Origin: Pseudescherichia sp031979925
GTDB taxonomy: Bacteria > Pseudomonadota > Gammaproteobacteria > Enterobacterales > Enterobacteriaceae
Assembly (NCBI RefSeq): GCF_031979925.1
Contig: NZ_DALZFB010000005.1
Span: 1-64,000 of the forward strand
Reading direction: 5' to 3'
DNA length: 64,000 bases
Shown here: positions 52,073-60,242 of the stretch, piece after piece
Layout of the letters: every line of letters starts with the position of its first letter
How positions within the stretch are numbered: position 1 is the first letter of the stretch
Notes under the pieces: generated by a model
What the model was told of the DNA's origin: nothing
The model's input: only the letters and a program-made list of their open reading frames with translations
Database searches by the model: none
Translations under genes and position numbers: made by a program

Positions 52073-52699
52073 ATGACAGGTAAAAAGCGTTCTGCCAGTT
52101 CAAGCCGCTGGCTTCAGGAACACTTTAGCGATAAATATGTGCAGCAGGCGCAGAAAAAAGGGTTACGTTCCCGCGCCTGGTTTAAACTTGATGAAATACA
52201 GCAAAGTGACAAACTTTTTAAGCCAGGCATGACGGTTGTCGACCTGGGAGCAGCGCCGGGCGGCTGGTCACAGTATGTGGTCACGCAGATTGGCGGCAAG
52301 GGGCGAATCATCGCATGCGATCTTCTTCCTATGGATCCCATCGTTGGTGTCGACTTCCTTCAGGGCGATTTTCGTGATGAATTAGTCGTAAAGGCGCTGT
52401 TGGAACGCGTTGGCGACGAAAAAGTTCAGGTGGTCATGTCTGACATGGCCCCCAACATGAGCGGAACACCGGCGGTGGATATTCCCCGCGCCATGTACCT
52501 GGTGGAGTTGGCGCTGCAGATGTGCCGCGACGTTCTCGCACCGGGCGGAAATTTTGTAGTGAAGGTGTTTCAGGGCGAAGGTTTCGATGAGTACCTAAGA
52601 GAAATTCGCTCTCTGTTTACGAAGGTAAAAGTGCGTAAACCTGACTCTTCGCGTGCACGTTCACGCGAAGTGTACATTGTAGCGACCGGGCGAAAATGA
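52073..52699 (+). CDS. rlmE: 23S rRNA 2'-O-ribose U2552 methyltransferase RlmE
   Basis: This 208-residue heat-shock methyltransferase (FtsJ/RrmJ) modifies U2552 of 23S rRNA late in 50S assembly. The SAM motif VVDLGAAPGGWSQ and the catalytic K-D-K-E residues (Lys in AWFKLDEI, Asp in MSDMAPN, Lys in VVKVFQGEG, Glu near REVYIVA) are present. The start MTGKKRS at 52073 matches E. coli; an upstream in-frame ATG at 52052 is less likely. ftsH follows by about 93 bp. Confidence 0.97.
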   Translation: MTGKKRSASSSRWLQEHFSDKYVQQAQKKGLRSRAWFKLDEIQQSDKLFKPGMTVVDLGAAPGGWSQYVVTQIGGKGRIIACDLLPMDPIVGVDFLQGDFRDELVVKALLERVGDEKVQVVMSDMAPNMSGTPAVDIPRAMYLVELALQMCRDVLAPGGNFVVKVFQGEGFDEYLREIRSLFTKVKVRKPDSSRARSREVYIVATGRK

Positions 52700-52792
52700 T
52701 AAACCGTTGATATCAAACCCAGGTTTGAATGAGACGGGATACAGAGTATCCTGACGCTGTTTTTAACACAGTTGTAATATGAGGTTAATCCC

Positions 52793-54733
52793 TTGAGTGA
52801 CATGGCGAAAAACCTAATACTCTGGCTGGTCATTGCCGTTGTGCTGATGTCAGTATTCCAGAGCTTTGGGCCCAGCGAGTCGAGTGGCCGTAAGGTGGAT
52901 TACTCTACCTTCCTGCAAGAGGTCAATCAGGACCAGGTTCGCGAAGCGCGTATCAACGGACGTGAGATCAACGTTACCAAGAAAGATAGTAACCGTTACA
53001 CGACTTACATCCCGGTCAACGATCCGAAACTGCTTGATAACCTGCTGACGAAAAACGTCAAAGTGGTTGGCGAGCCGCCGGAAGAGCCGAGCCTGCTGGC
53101 TTCTATCTTCATTTCGTGGTTCCCGATGCTGCTGTTAATCGGCGTCTGGATATTCTTTATGCGCCAGATGCAGGGCGGCGGTGGCAAAGGTGCCATGTCG
53201 TTCGGTAAGAGCAAGGCGCGTATGCTGACCGAAGACCAGATCAAGACCACCTTTGCTGATGTTGCAGGCTGCGACGAAGCCAAAGAAGAGGTGGGTGAGC
53301 TGGTTGAGTACCTGCGTGAGCCGAGCCGCTTCCAGAAACTGGGTGGTAAGATCCCGAAAGGCGTCTTGATGGTGGGACCGCCGGGTACCGGTAAAACGCT
53401 GCTGGCAAAAGCGATTGCTGGCGAAGCAAAAGTTCCTTTCTTCACTATTTCCGGTTCTGACTTCGTGGAGATGTTCGTGGGTGTCGGTGCATCCCGTGTG
53501 CGTGACATGTTCGAACAGGCCAAGAAAGCCGCACCGTGCATCATCTTTATCGATGAGATCGACGCCGTTGGCCGCCAGCGTGGCGCAGGCCTGGGCGGTG
53601 GTCACGATGAGCGTGAGCAGACCCTGAACCAGATGCTGGTTGAGATGGACGGCTTTGAAGGCAACGAAGGCATTATCGTTATCGCCGCGACTAACCGTCC
53701 GGACGTGCTTGACCCGGCGCTGCTGCGTCCAGGCCGTTTTGACCGTCAGGTTGTGGTTGGTCTGCCGGACGTGCGTGGCCGTGAGCAGATCCTGAAAGTG
53801 CATATGCGTCGCGTACCGCTGTCGCCGGATATCGATGCGGCAATCATTGCCCGCGGTACCCCAGGCTTCTCCGGTGCGGATCTCGCTAACCTGGTCAACG
53901 AAGCGGCCCTGTTTGCTGCCCGTGGCAACAAGCGCGTTGTCTCGATGGTTGAGTTTGAGAAAGCGAAAGATAAGATCATGATGGGTGCGGAACGTCGCTC
54001 CATGGTGATGACTGAAGCACAGAAAGAGTCTACCGCTTATCACGAAGCGGGCCACGCGATTATCGGTCGCCTGGTGCCGGAACACGATCCGGTCCACAAA
54101 GTGACGATTATTCCGCGCGGCCGTGCGCTGGGTGTGACCTTCTTCCTGCCTGAGGGCGACGCGATTAGCGCCAGCCGTCAGAAGCTGGAGAGCCAGATTT
54201 CGACCCTGTACGGCGGTCGTCTGGCAGAAGAGATCATCTACGGCGTTGAGCATGTTTCTACCGGAGCGTCGAACGACATCAAAGTTGCGACCAACCTGGC
54301 GCGTAACATGGTGACCCAGTGGGGCTTCTCCGACAAACTCGGTCCGCTGCTCTATGCAGAGGAAGAGGGCGAAGTGTTCCTGGGCCGCAGCGTGGCGAAA
54401 GCGAAACACATGTCCGATGAAACGGCACGTATTATCGACCAGGAAGTGAAATCGCTGATTGAGCGTAACTACAACCGCGCTCGTCAGATCCTGAACGATA
54501 ACATGGACATCCTGCATTCAATGAAAGATGCGCTCATGAAGTATGAGACCATCGATGCACCGCAGATTGATGACCTGATGGCCCGTCGCGATGTGCGTCC
54601 GCCAGCGGGCTGGGAAGATCCTGGCTCAAACAGCTCTGACAGTAATGGTACGCCGCGTGCGCCGCGTCCGGTCGATGAACCGCGTACGCCGAACCCGGGC
54701 AACACCATGTCAGAACGGTTTGGTGACAAATAA
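52793..54733 (+). CDS. ftsH: ATP-dependent zinc metalloprotease FtsH
   Basis: This membrane AAA+ protease degrades LpxC, sigma-32 and damaged membrane proteins. Two membrane helices (about 8-25 and 100-120) flank a periplasmic segment; then come Walker A GPPGTGKT, Walker B IIFIDEID, the second region of homology, and the zinc site HEAGH (about 417-421). The TTG at 52793 has GAGG at eight bases and gives 646 residues; the ATG at 52802 would give 643 but has poor spacing. A terminator separates it from folP. Confidence 0.97.
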   Translation: MSDMAKNLILWLVIAVVLMSVFQSFGPSESSGRKVDYSTFLQEVNQDQVREARINGREINVTKKDSNRYTTYIPVNDPKLLDNLLTKNVKVVGEPPEEPSLLASIFISWFPMLLLIGVWIFFMRQMQGGGGKGAMSFGKSKARMLTEDQIKTTFADVAGCDEAKEEVGELVEYLREPSRFQKLGGKIPKGVLMVGPPGTGKTLLAKAIAGEAKVPFFTISGSDFVEMFVGVGASRVRDMFEQAKKAAPCIIFIDEIDAVGRQRGAGLGGGHDEREQTLNQMLVEMDGFEGNEGIIVIAATNRPDVLDPALLRPGRFDRQVVVGLPDVRGREQILKVHMRRVPLSPDIDAAIIARGTPGFSGADLANLVNEAALFAARGNKRVVSMVEFEKAKDKIMMGAERRSMVMTEAQKESTAYHEAGHAIIGRLVPEHDPVHKVTIIPRGRALGVTFFLPEGDAISASRQKLESQISTLYGGRLAEEIIYGVEHVSTGASNDIKVATNLARNMVTQWGFSDKLGPLLYAEEEGEVFLGRSVAKAKHMSDETARIIDQEVKSLIERNYNRARQILNDNMDILHSMKDALMKYETIDAPQIDDLMARRDVRPPAGWEDPGSNSSDSNGTPRAPRPVDEPRTPNPGNTMSERFGDK

Positions 54734-54763
54734 GCCCTTGCGGCACCTGCATTAGCAATATTT

Positions 54764-54794
54764 AAAACCCCGGGGCGTGCTCCGGGGTTTTTTC
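54764..54794 (+). terminator. Intrinsic terminator of rlmE-ftsH
   Basis: AACCCCGG and CCGGGGTT form a stem followed by a T run, about 30 bp after ftsH. Confidence 0.92.
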
Positions 54795-54828
54795 TTATCT
54801 ACCACCCACACAGTACAAGGGATGCTCT

Positions 54829-55677
54829 ATGAAACTCTTCGCTCAGGGAACCACGCTCGATCTCTCACACCCGCACGTGATGGGAATACTCAACGTTACC
54901 CCGGACTCCTTTTCTGACGGCGGCGCACACCATACGCTGATCGACGCGGTTAAACATGCCAACCTGATGATCAACGCCGGGGCGACCATCATCGACGTCG
55001 GCGGCGAGTCAACCCGGCCGGGCGCGGCCGAAGTGAGCGTCGATGAGGAGCTCTCCCGCGTCGTACCGGTTGTGGAAGCGCTGGCGCAGCGTTTTGAGGT
55101 CTGGATCTCAGTGGATACCTCTAAGCCGGAGGTTATTCGGGAGATTGCCCGCGTGGGTGCGCATCTGATTAACGATATCCGCTCCCTGAGCGAGCCGGGC
55201 GCGCTGGAAGCGGCGGCGGAAACGGGTCTGCCGGTCTGCCTGATGCATATGCAGGGCGATCCAAAGACCATGCAGGACGCGCCAAAATATACCGATGTCT
55301 TTGCCGACGTTAACCGTTATTTCCACGAACAGATTGAAAGGTGTGAGAAAGCAGGCATTACAAAGGATAAATTGGTACTCGACCCCGGCTTCGGTTTCGG
55401 TAAGAATCTCTCTCATAACTATGCGCTTCTGGCTCGCCTGGCAGAATTTCACCATTTTGGTCTGCCGTTACTGGTCGGCATGTCCCGTAAATCGATGATT
55501 GGCCAGCTGCTGAACGTTGGCCCATCAGAGCGCCTGAGCGGCAGCCTGGCGTGCGCAACGATAGCGGCCATGCAGGGAGCGCACATAATTCGCGTTCATG
55601 ACGTGAAAGAGACAACAGAAGCCATGCGGGTGGTCGAGGCCACGCTATCAGCGAAGGAAAACAAACGCTATGAGTAG
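54829..55677 (+). CDS. folP: Dihydropteroate synthase FolP
   Basis: This 282-residue TIM-barrel enzyme joins p-aminobenzoate to dihydropterin pyrophosphate and is the sulfonamide target. The family motifs GILNVTPDSFSDGG (near residue 19) and DVGGESTRPGA, and the GFGFGKNLSHNY loop are visible. The length equals E. coli FolP. It overlaps glmM by eight bases. Confidence 0.98.
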   Translation: MKLFAQGTTLDLSHPHVMGILNVTPDSFSDGGAHHTLIDAVKHANLMINAGATIIDVGGESTRPGAAEVSVDEELSRVVPVVEALAQRFEVWISVDTSKPEVIREIARVGAHLINDIRSLSEPGALEAAAETGLPVCLMHMQGDPKTMQDAPKYTDVFADVNRYFHEQIERCEKAGITKDKLVLDPGFGFGKNLSHNYALLARLAEFHHFGLPLLVGMSRKSMIGQLLNVGPSERLSGSLACATIAAMQGAHIIRVHDVKETTEAMRVVEATLSAKENKRYE

Positions 55678-57007
55678 TCGCAAATATTTTGGTACAGATG
55701 GTATTCGTGGGCGCGTCGGCGATGCGCCTATCACGCCTGATTTCGTTCTTAAGCTGGGCTGGGCAGCAGGTAAAGTACTGGCGCGTCATGGCTCGCGCAA
55801 AATCATTATCGGTAAAGATACGCGTATCTCTGGCTACATGCTGGAGTCGGCGCTGGAAGCAGGCCTGGCCGCTGCCGGTATCTCTGCCTCCTTCACCGGG
55901 CCGATGCCGACGCCGGCGGTGGCCTACCTGACCCGCGCATTCCGCGCCGAAGCGGGGATCGTCATCTCTGCTTCCCATAACCCGTTCTACGACAATGGTA
56001 TAAAATTCTTCTCAACCGACGGCACCAAGCTGCCGGACGAGGTGGAAGAGGCCATTGAAGCCGAGCTGGAGAAGGAGATCAGCTGCGTTGACTCTGCGCT
56101 GTTGGGTAAAGCCAGCCGCATCGTAGACGCCGCTGGACGTTATATCGAGTTCTGTAAAGGCACCTTCCCGAACGAGCTTAGCCTGAAGGGGCTGAAAATC
56201 GTCGTCGACTGTGCTCATGGCGCAACCTACCACATCGCCCCTAGCGTCTTCCGCGAGCTGGGTGCGGATGTTATCACCCTCGGCTGCGAGCCGAACGGCG
56301 TGAATATCAACGAAGAGGTGGGTGCCACTGACGTGCGTGCGCTACAGGCTCGCGTGCTTGCCGACAAGGCCGATCTCGGTATCGCCTTTGACGGCGACGG
56401 CGACCGCGTCATCATGGTTGACCACGAAGGCAACAAGGTCGACGGGGATCAGATCCTCTACATTATCGCTCGCGAAGGCCTGCGTCAGGGTCAGCTGCGC
56501 GGCGGTGCGGTCGGCACGCTGATGAGCAACATGGGGCTGGAGCTGGCGCTGAAGCAGCTGGGTATTCCTTTCGCCCGGGCTAAGGTTGGCGACCGCTACG
56601 TGTTGGAGAAGCTGCAGGAGAAGGGCTGGCGCATTGGCGCGGAAAACTCCGGGCACATCATCCTGCTGGACAAAACCACCACTGGCGACGGCATTGTTGC
56701 CGGTCTGCAGGTGGTTGCCGCTATGGTGCGTAACAACATGACCCTGCACGATCTCTGCAGCGGCATGAAGCTCTTCCCGCAGATCCTGGTCAACGTGCGC
56801 TTTACCGCCGGAAAAGGCGACCCGCTGGAAAACGAAACCGTTAAATCGGTGACGGCAGAGGTTGAAGCGGCGCTGGGCAGCCGTGGACGCGTCCTGCTGC
56901 GTAAATCCGGGACCGAGCCGCTGATTCGTGTGATGGTAGAGGGCGAGAACGAAGCTCAGGTCACCGAGTTCGCTCATCGCATTGCCGACGCGGTAAAACA
57001 AGCCTAA
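55670..57007 (+). CDS. glmM: Phosphoglucosamine mutase GlmM
   Basis: This 445-residue enzyme converts glucosamine-6-phosphate to glucosamine-1-phosphate on the way to UDP-GlcNAc. The phosphoserine is Ser102 in VISASHNP, the magnesium loop is DGDGDR, and the sugar and phosphate loops ENSGH and RKSGTEPLIR are present. It overlaps the folP end. In E. coli secG follows; here the pilus operon begins instead. Confidence 0.98.
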   Translation: MSSRKYFGTDGIRGRVGDAPITPDFVLKLGWAAGKVLARHGSRKIIIGKDTRISGYMLESALEAGLAAAGISASFTGPMPTPAVAYLTRAFRAEAGIVISASHNPFYDNGIKFFSTDGTKLPDEVEEAIEAELEKEISCVDSALLGKASRIVDAAGRYIEFCKGTFPNELSLKGLKIVVDCAHGATYHIAPSVFRELGADVITLGCEPNGVNINEEVGATDVRALQARVLADKADLGIAFDGDGDRVIMVDHEGNKVDGDQILYIIAREGLRQGQLRGGAVGTLMSNMGLELALKQLGIPFARAKVGDRYVLEKLQEKGWRIGAENSGHIILLDKTTTGDGIVAGLQVVAAMVRNNMTLHDLCSGMKLFPQILVNVRFTAGKGDPLENETVKSVTAEVEAALGSRGRVLLRKSGTEPLIRVMVEGENEAQVTEFAHRIADAVKQA

Positions 57008-57016
57008 TTTTGAACT

Positions 57017-57044
57017 GGCACCGCTCCATAATTGGAGTGGTGCC
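57017..57044 (+). terminator. Hairpin after glmM
   Basis: A 12-bp stem with one G-T pair (GGCACCGCTCCA/TGGAGTGGTGCC, loop TAAT) follows glmM by 9 bp. The tail is AAATAATAATG without a T run, so it may act as an RNA-end stabiliser or a weak terminator at the core/pilus junction. Confidence 0.55.
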
Positions 57045-57053
57045 AAATAATAA

Positions 57054-57163
57054 TGCTCTTCTTAACCCTTCCTTAATAACTTAAAATTGCAGGATTAAAA
57101 TATAACCTAATGCAATTGGCTGCATTAATTCAATTAATTCAATTAATGTAAGTAAGGAATGTT
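57054..57163 (+). promoter_or_regulatory. AT-rich leader of the pilus operon with short direct repeats
   Basis: The 110 bp before the major pilin are markedly AT-rich, unlike the flanking core, and contain repeats of ATTCAATTA (57126-57146) and GCAATTGGCTGC. Such DNA suits H-NS silencing and an AraC-type activator, as for tcp and cof operons, but no specific operator can be assigned. Confidence 0.4.
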
Positions 57164-57865
57164 ATGGAAAGGACAGCGTTTAATTTACCTGAGGAAAAAT
57201 CTCATAATCGCCTAATAAAACAGCGAGGCGTGACGCTACTTGAAATCATTATCGTGCTGGGTATTATTGGCGTTATTGCCGCTGGCGTCGTGGTATTAGC
57301 GCAGCGCGCATTTACCGCTCAGGATATCTCAGATATCCAGAATAATACCAACAGTATTCGTACATCCATGACCGAAGCGTTTAAGGATGAAGGTGAATAT
57401 CCTCCGGCTACAACAGAAGCCGTTACGCTGACAAAATCAGAGATCGCGACGTCGGACGATCTTGCGCCTATCGTTACGCTTAATAAACTCGGTAAGATCT
57501 CTCCCTCTGAGTCCTTTAACGGTATTTCAGGCGATGCTTTCCAGATTGGTCAGGCGCTGGTGGATTCTGAAAGCACCGTGCATAAAGGGTTCGTGGTTCT
57601 GGTGAGTGGCCTTGACCAGCAGACATGTCGAAATCTACTTTCGCAAATGGGTAACCAATGGGATTACGTTGGCATCATCTCTGCGCCTGCAGGTGAAGAT
57701 GAATCGACAGAGCTTAACGGAACCGAATTGGATGCCGATAAAAAAGCGGGTACCGTACTGAAATCTCTGTCCGTTGCTGAAGATATTACCAGCACCGATA
57801 TTGTCGATGAGGCTACCTGTAATATTGGTGGTGCTAATAACGGCATCGTCTTTGGCAGTAAATAA
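57164..57865 (+). CDS. Type IVb major prepilin, TcpA/CofA-like
   Basis: This 233-residue prepilin has a 22-residue leader ending in KQRG, then the mature start Val23-Thr-Leu-Leu-Glu27 (Glu5 of mature pilin) and a hydrophobic helix LLEIIIVLGIIGVIAAGVVV. The continuation VLAQRAF matches TcpA, and Cys155 and Cys219 fit the C-terminal disulfide loop; both TcpA and this protein end near a VFGSK/AFGNS-like motif. A long leader and a non-Phe first residue define class b. It would polymerise into a pilus used for aggregation and adhesion. AAGGA precedes the ATG. It is first in the operon. Confidence 0.92.
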   Translation: MERTAFNLPEEKSHNRLIKQRGVTLLEIIIVLGIIGVIAAGVVVLAQRAFTAQDISDIQNNTNSIRTSMTEAFKDEGEYPPATTEAVTLTKSEIATSDDLAPIVTLNKLGKISPSESFNGISGDAFQIGQALVDSESTVHKGFVVLVSGLDQQTCRNLLSQMGNQWDYVGIISAPAGEDESTELNGTELDADKKAGTVLKSLSVAEDITSTDIVDEATCNIGGANNGIVFGSK

Positions 57866-57880
57866 TTAGTAAATAACAAC

Positions 57881-57906
57881 CAATATCCGCTTTCGGGCGG
57901 ATATTG
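57881..57906 (+). terminator. Hairpin between major and minor pilin genes
   Basis: CAATATCCGC pairs perfectly with GCGGATATTG (loop TTTCGG), 15 bp past the pilin stop and without a T-tract. In tcp operons a stem-loop after the pilin gene is thought to raise pilin mRNA over downstream genes; the same role is likely here. Confidence 0.6.
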
Positions 57907-57931
57907 CTGTCGCCGGAACGTGGAGCTTTTA

Positions 57932-59833
57932 ATGATTAAGCGCAGGGAGAGCGGGTTTTCATTGCTTGAGATTATCATCGTCATGGCCATTGCCGGTGGC
58001 CTACTGACTATGTACACCCGTTATGTACGTAAACAAGCCGATCGCTCCTCTCAGCACACTATTTCTGCAGCATTAGTACAGGAGATGAAGGGCGTTATTA
58101 ATTTTGTCAGAGATCGTGACGTTGTCGTAAAAAGCGAAGAGTCAAATACGGTCGAAGAGGTGCCCAACCCGCTCTATAATACCGAGACGCCGGATGCCAA
58201 TTATCAGGTGCGCTTAAGCAACGACATTAATGATGTTGATACCGGAGATAAAAGCGAATATTACCTATGGGGCGACGGCAGCGATGCCAGCCAGCAACAG
58301 CGCTATCGCTTTATCAGCAGCAGCTGCAAGGAGACGTTGAAATCAGAGTATGCCTTTGAAAAGGAGTACCTTCCCTGCTGGATGAGCGGTGCGGCTAAGA
58401 ATAACGCTGCACATATTGAGCGAGTCGGCTTTCGCGGTAGCGAGCTGGAAAGCCAGTCGGGCAGCATTAACCAGATTGATGCTATCGTTGAGTTTAGCGC
58501 TGACACCCGGGACGACCTGTTAGCATTTGCCCGTTTCCAGCCCGCTCTGGCGCAGGCGTTTTCCGATGCGGGCAATGTGCCCTCGCACGCCTGGATAGTG
58601 CATCGTGACTCCTCCAGCGCTGACTGGCAGCTGGTAACCAAAAATAACGATGGCAAAACGCCCGTTGAATTTGGTGCCGTGGCGAGCAGCATAGGCAGCT
58701 TGAACAGCTATACCTCCGGTGAGTTTGGCGTGCGCTTTACCTTTGATCTGAATGATAACGACAGCGATATTGCCGCCAGCGGTGGTGGCGGAGATATGTG
58801 CTGGAACTCGGAAGATAGCCAGATAGAGATGTGTTATGAGCAGCGCAGCGGCACGGGCACGCATGGTGAAAATACGGTACTCGCGCTGAATATGAAAGAT
58901 GCCAGCAACAATAATGGCGATCAAAAGCTCGGCACGCTGCAGACAAACGTGGTGATGGAGAATACGGCGCGTAAGGTCTATCTGTTTCAGCGCAGCTACG
59001 GCGGCAATTTAGTGTTGGACTCGGCGGGCAACCCTGCATTTTATCAGTATAAGGACAGTAATTCACAATCGTTTATTGGTGATTATTATATGAACGATCT
59101 TGAAGCAGCTGAAATGAACAACGGGATGGATTATAACCTTTACCTCTATGTGCCTTACACCTATGATGCATTTGAGCTGGTGACGCCTGCGATCGTTGAT
59201 TATATTTCCCATGGTGGTATGAATGGCGGCCCAGTAGAACGATCTGATGACGATCGTCCCTTTTATGATGACAGCCAAGCTGCCCAGAATAATAATAACG
59301 ATTCAGGTAACGTGCGTTACCCAGTGCAAACTTGCCCGCAGGTGGAGCAGGAAATTACTCTGCGTGATAGTAGTGGTGAAGCACTTCTGAATAATGGCAA
59401 GCCGCGTACGGTTAAGGTATTACGTAGGCTGTATCCCCGCTTAAGCGTCGCTATTTCTTCTGTGTCTGCCTATCGTGCAGCTCAGGCAACTAACTTATAC
59501 AACGATCCTGCAAATAACCGCAATAAGCTGTCTCCTTATAACTCAGTAGGCCAGCTGGGAGGCATCTCAATTCAGACTGAATTTGCCAAGCAGGATCTCA
59601 CCGAAAAAGGGGGAGGGAGTCCGGGGCGTAACCGGGGAGACCATGCCATCTATGTTAATTCAAAGTACATATGGATTATCGGTGCAACCCTTGCCATGTT
59701 TGATGGCGATACCGGGGAGGGCGTTAACGTTGCCGAGCCTGGATCTGTCTCCTATACCATTAGCCGCTGGTGCAGCACGATACCCCAGCCGGGTACGCCA
59801 GCGGACCTCTTAGATTCATATCAGTACCAATAA
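57932..59833 (+). CDS. Large type IVb minor pilin, TcpB/CofB-like
   Basis: This 633-residue protein starts at ATG 57932 with GGAG six bases before (a GTG at 57920 is poorer). Leader MIKRRESG is followed by Phe-Ser-Leu-Leu-Glu, a class-III signal with Glu5, and the pilin helix LLEIIIVMAIAGGLLTMY. The rest is a long soluble region rich in N, D, S and Y, with cysteines near SSCKETL, LPCWMSG, DMCWNSE, IEMCYEQ, TCPQVEQ and RWCSTI, suitable for disulfides. TcpB and CofB are about 430-520 residues, so this is longer. It likely initiates assembly and sits at the tip as an adhesin or receptor-binding module. Confidence 0.82.
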   Translation: MIKRRESGFSLLEIIIVMAIAGGLLTMYTRYVRKQADRSSQHTISAALVQEMKGVINFVRDRDVVVKSEESNTVEEVPNPLYNTETPDANYQVRLSNDINDVDTGDKSEYYLWGDGSDASQQQRYRFISSSCKETLKSEYAFEKEYLPCWMSGAAKNNAAHIERVGFRGSELESQSGSINQIDAIVEFSADTRDDLLAFARFQPALAQAFSDAGNVPSHAWIVHRDSSSADWQLVTKNNDGKTPVEFGAVASSIGSLNSYTSGEFGVRFTFDLNDNDSDIAASGGGGDMCWNSEDSQIEMCYEQRSGTGTHGENTVLALNMKDASNNNGDQKLGTLQTNVVMENTARKVYLFQRSYGGNLVLDSAGNPAFYQYKDSNSQSFIGDYYMNDLEAAEMNNGMDYNLYLYVPYTYDAFELVTPAIVDYISHGGMNGGPVERSDDDRPFYDDSQAAQNNNNDSGNVRYPVQTCPQVEQEITLRDSSGEALLNNGKPRTVKVLRRLYPRLSVAISSVSAYRAAQATNLYNDPANNRNKLSPYNSVGQLGGISIQTEFAKQDLTEKGGGSPGRNRGDHAIYVNSKYIWIIGATLAMFDGDTGEGVNVAEPGSVSYTISRWCSTIPQPGTPADLLDSYQYQ

Positions 59834-59864
59834 TATAATCAGGATACGTTTTAAAGGAATAGAT

Positions 59865-60227
59865 ATGCGTTATGTAAACTATGTATTGGGGGCGCTGCTT
59901 TTTACGGCCTGTATGTCCCTAAATACCTGGGCGGCACAGCAAGCGAAAAACCCATTTCATGATCCTGTATCTACGGTAATCAGCCCGATGGTTATTCAGG
60001 AGAATGAACTCTTAAGCCAGGGAGTAAAGGATTGGGTTTCCGCCAACGGCTACAAGCTTTTCTGGAACAGCAAAAAGGATTATCTGGTCTATAACGACAT
60101 TACGCTGGCGGGTAAAACCGATGACGATATTTTACAGGCCCTGGGTGAGCTTTTCTTTTCTGAAAACTATGGGCTAGTGGTGAAGAAGTACGAAAAAAAC
60201 CGCGTTATTGTCATCGACGAAATGTAA
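59865..60227 (+). CDS. TcpQ-like secretin-associated periplasmic protein
   Basis: This 120-residue exported protein has a signal sequence (to about TWAA/Q, residue 24; FTAC could also be a lipobox) and a TcpQ/PilL C-terminal-like domain: LSQGVKDWVSANGYKLFWNSKKDYLVYNDITLAGKTDDDILQ is the recognisable core, split here as SQGVKDWVSANGYKLFWNS and the following YNDI segment. In V. cholerae TcpQ stabilises and localises the secretin TcpC. Its place directly ahead of the secretin gene agrees. It is shorter than TcpQ (about 170 aa). AAGGA lies before the ATG. Confidence 0.78.
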   Translation: MRYVNYVLGALLFTACMSLNTWAAQQAKNPFHDPVSTVISPMVIQENELLSQGVKDWVSANGYKLFWNSKKDYLVYNDITLAGKTDDDILQALGELFFSENYGLVVKKYEKNRVIVIDEM

Positions 60228-60242
60228 TCATACGGAAATATC

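Noticed and set aside
53135..54517. Minus-strand frame of 460 residues opposite ftsH
   Set aside because: It is an antisense shadow; ftsH accounts fully for the coding signal.
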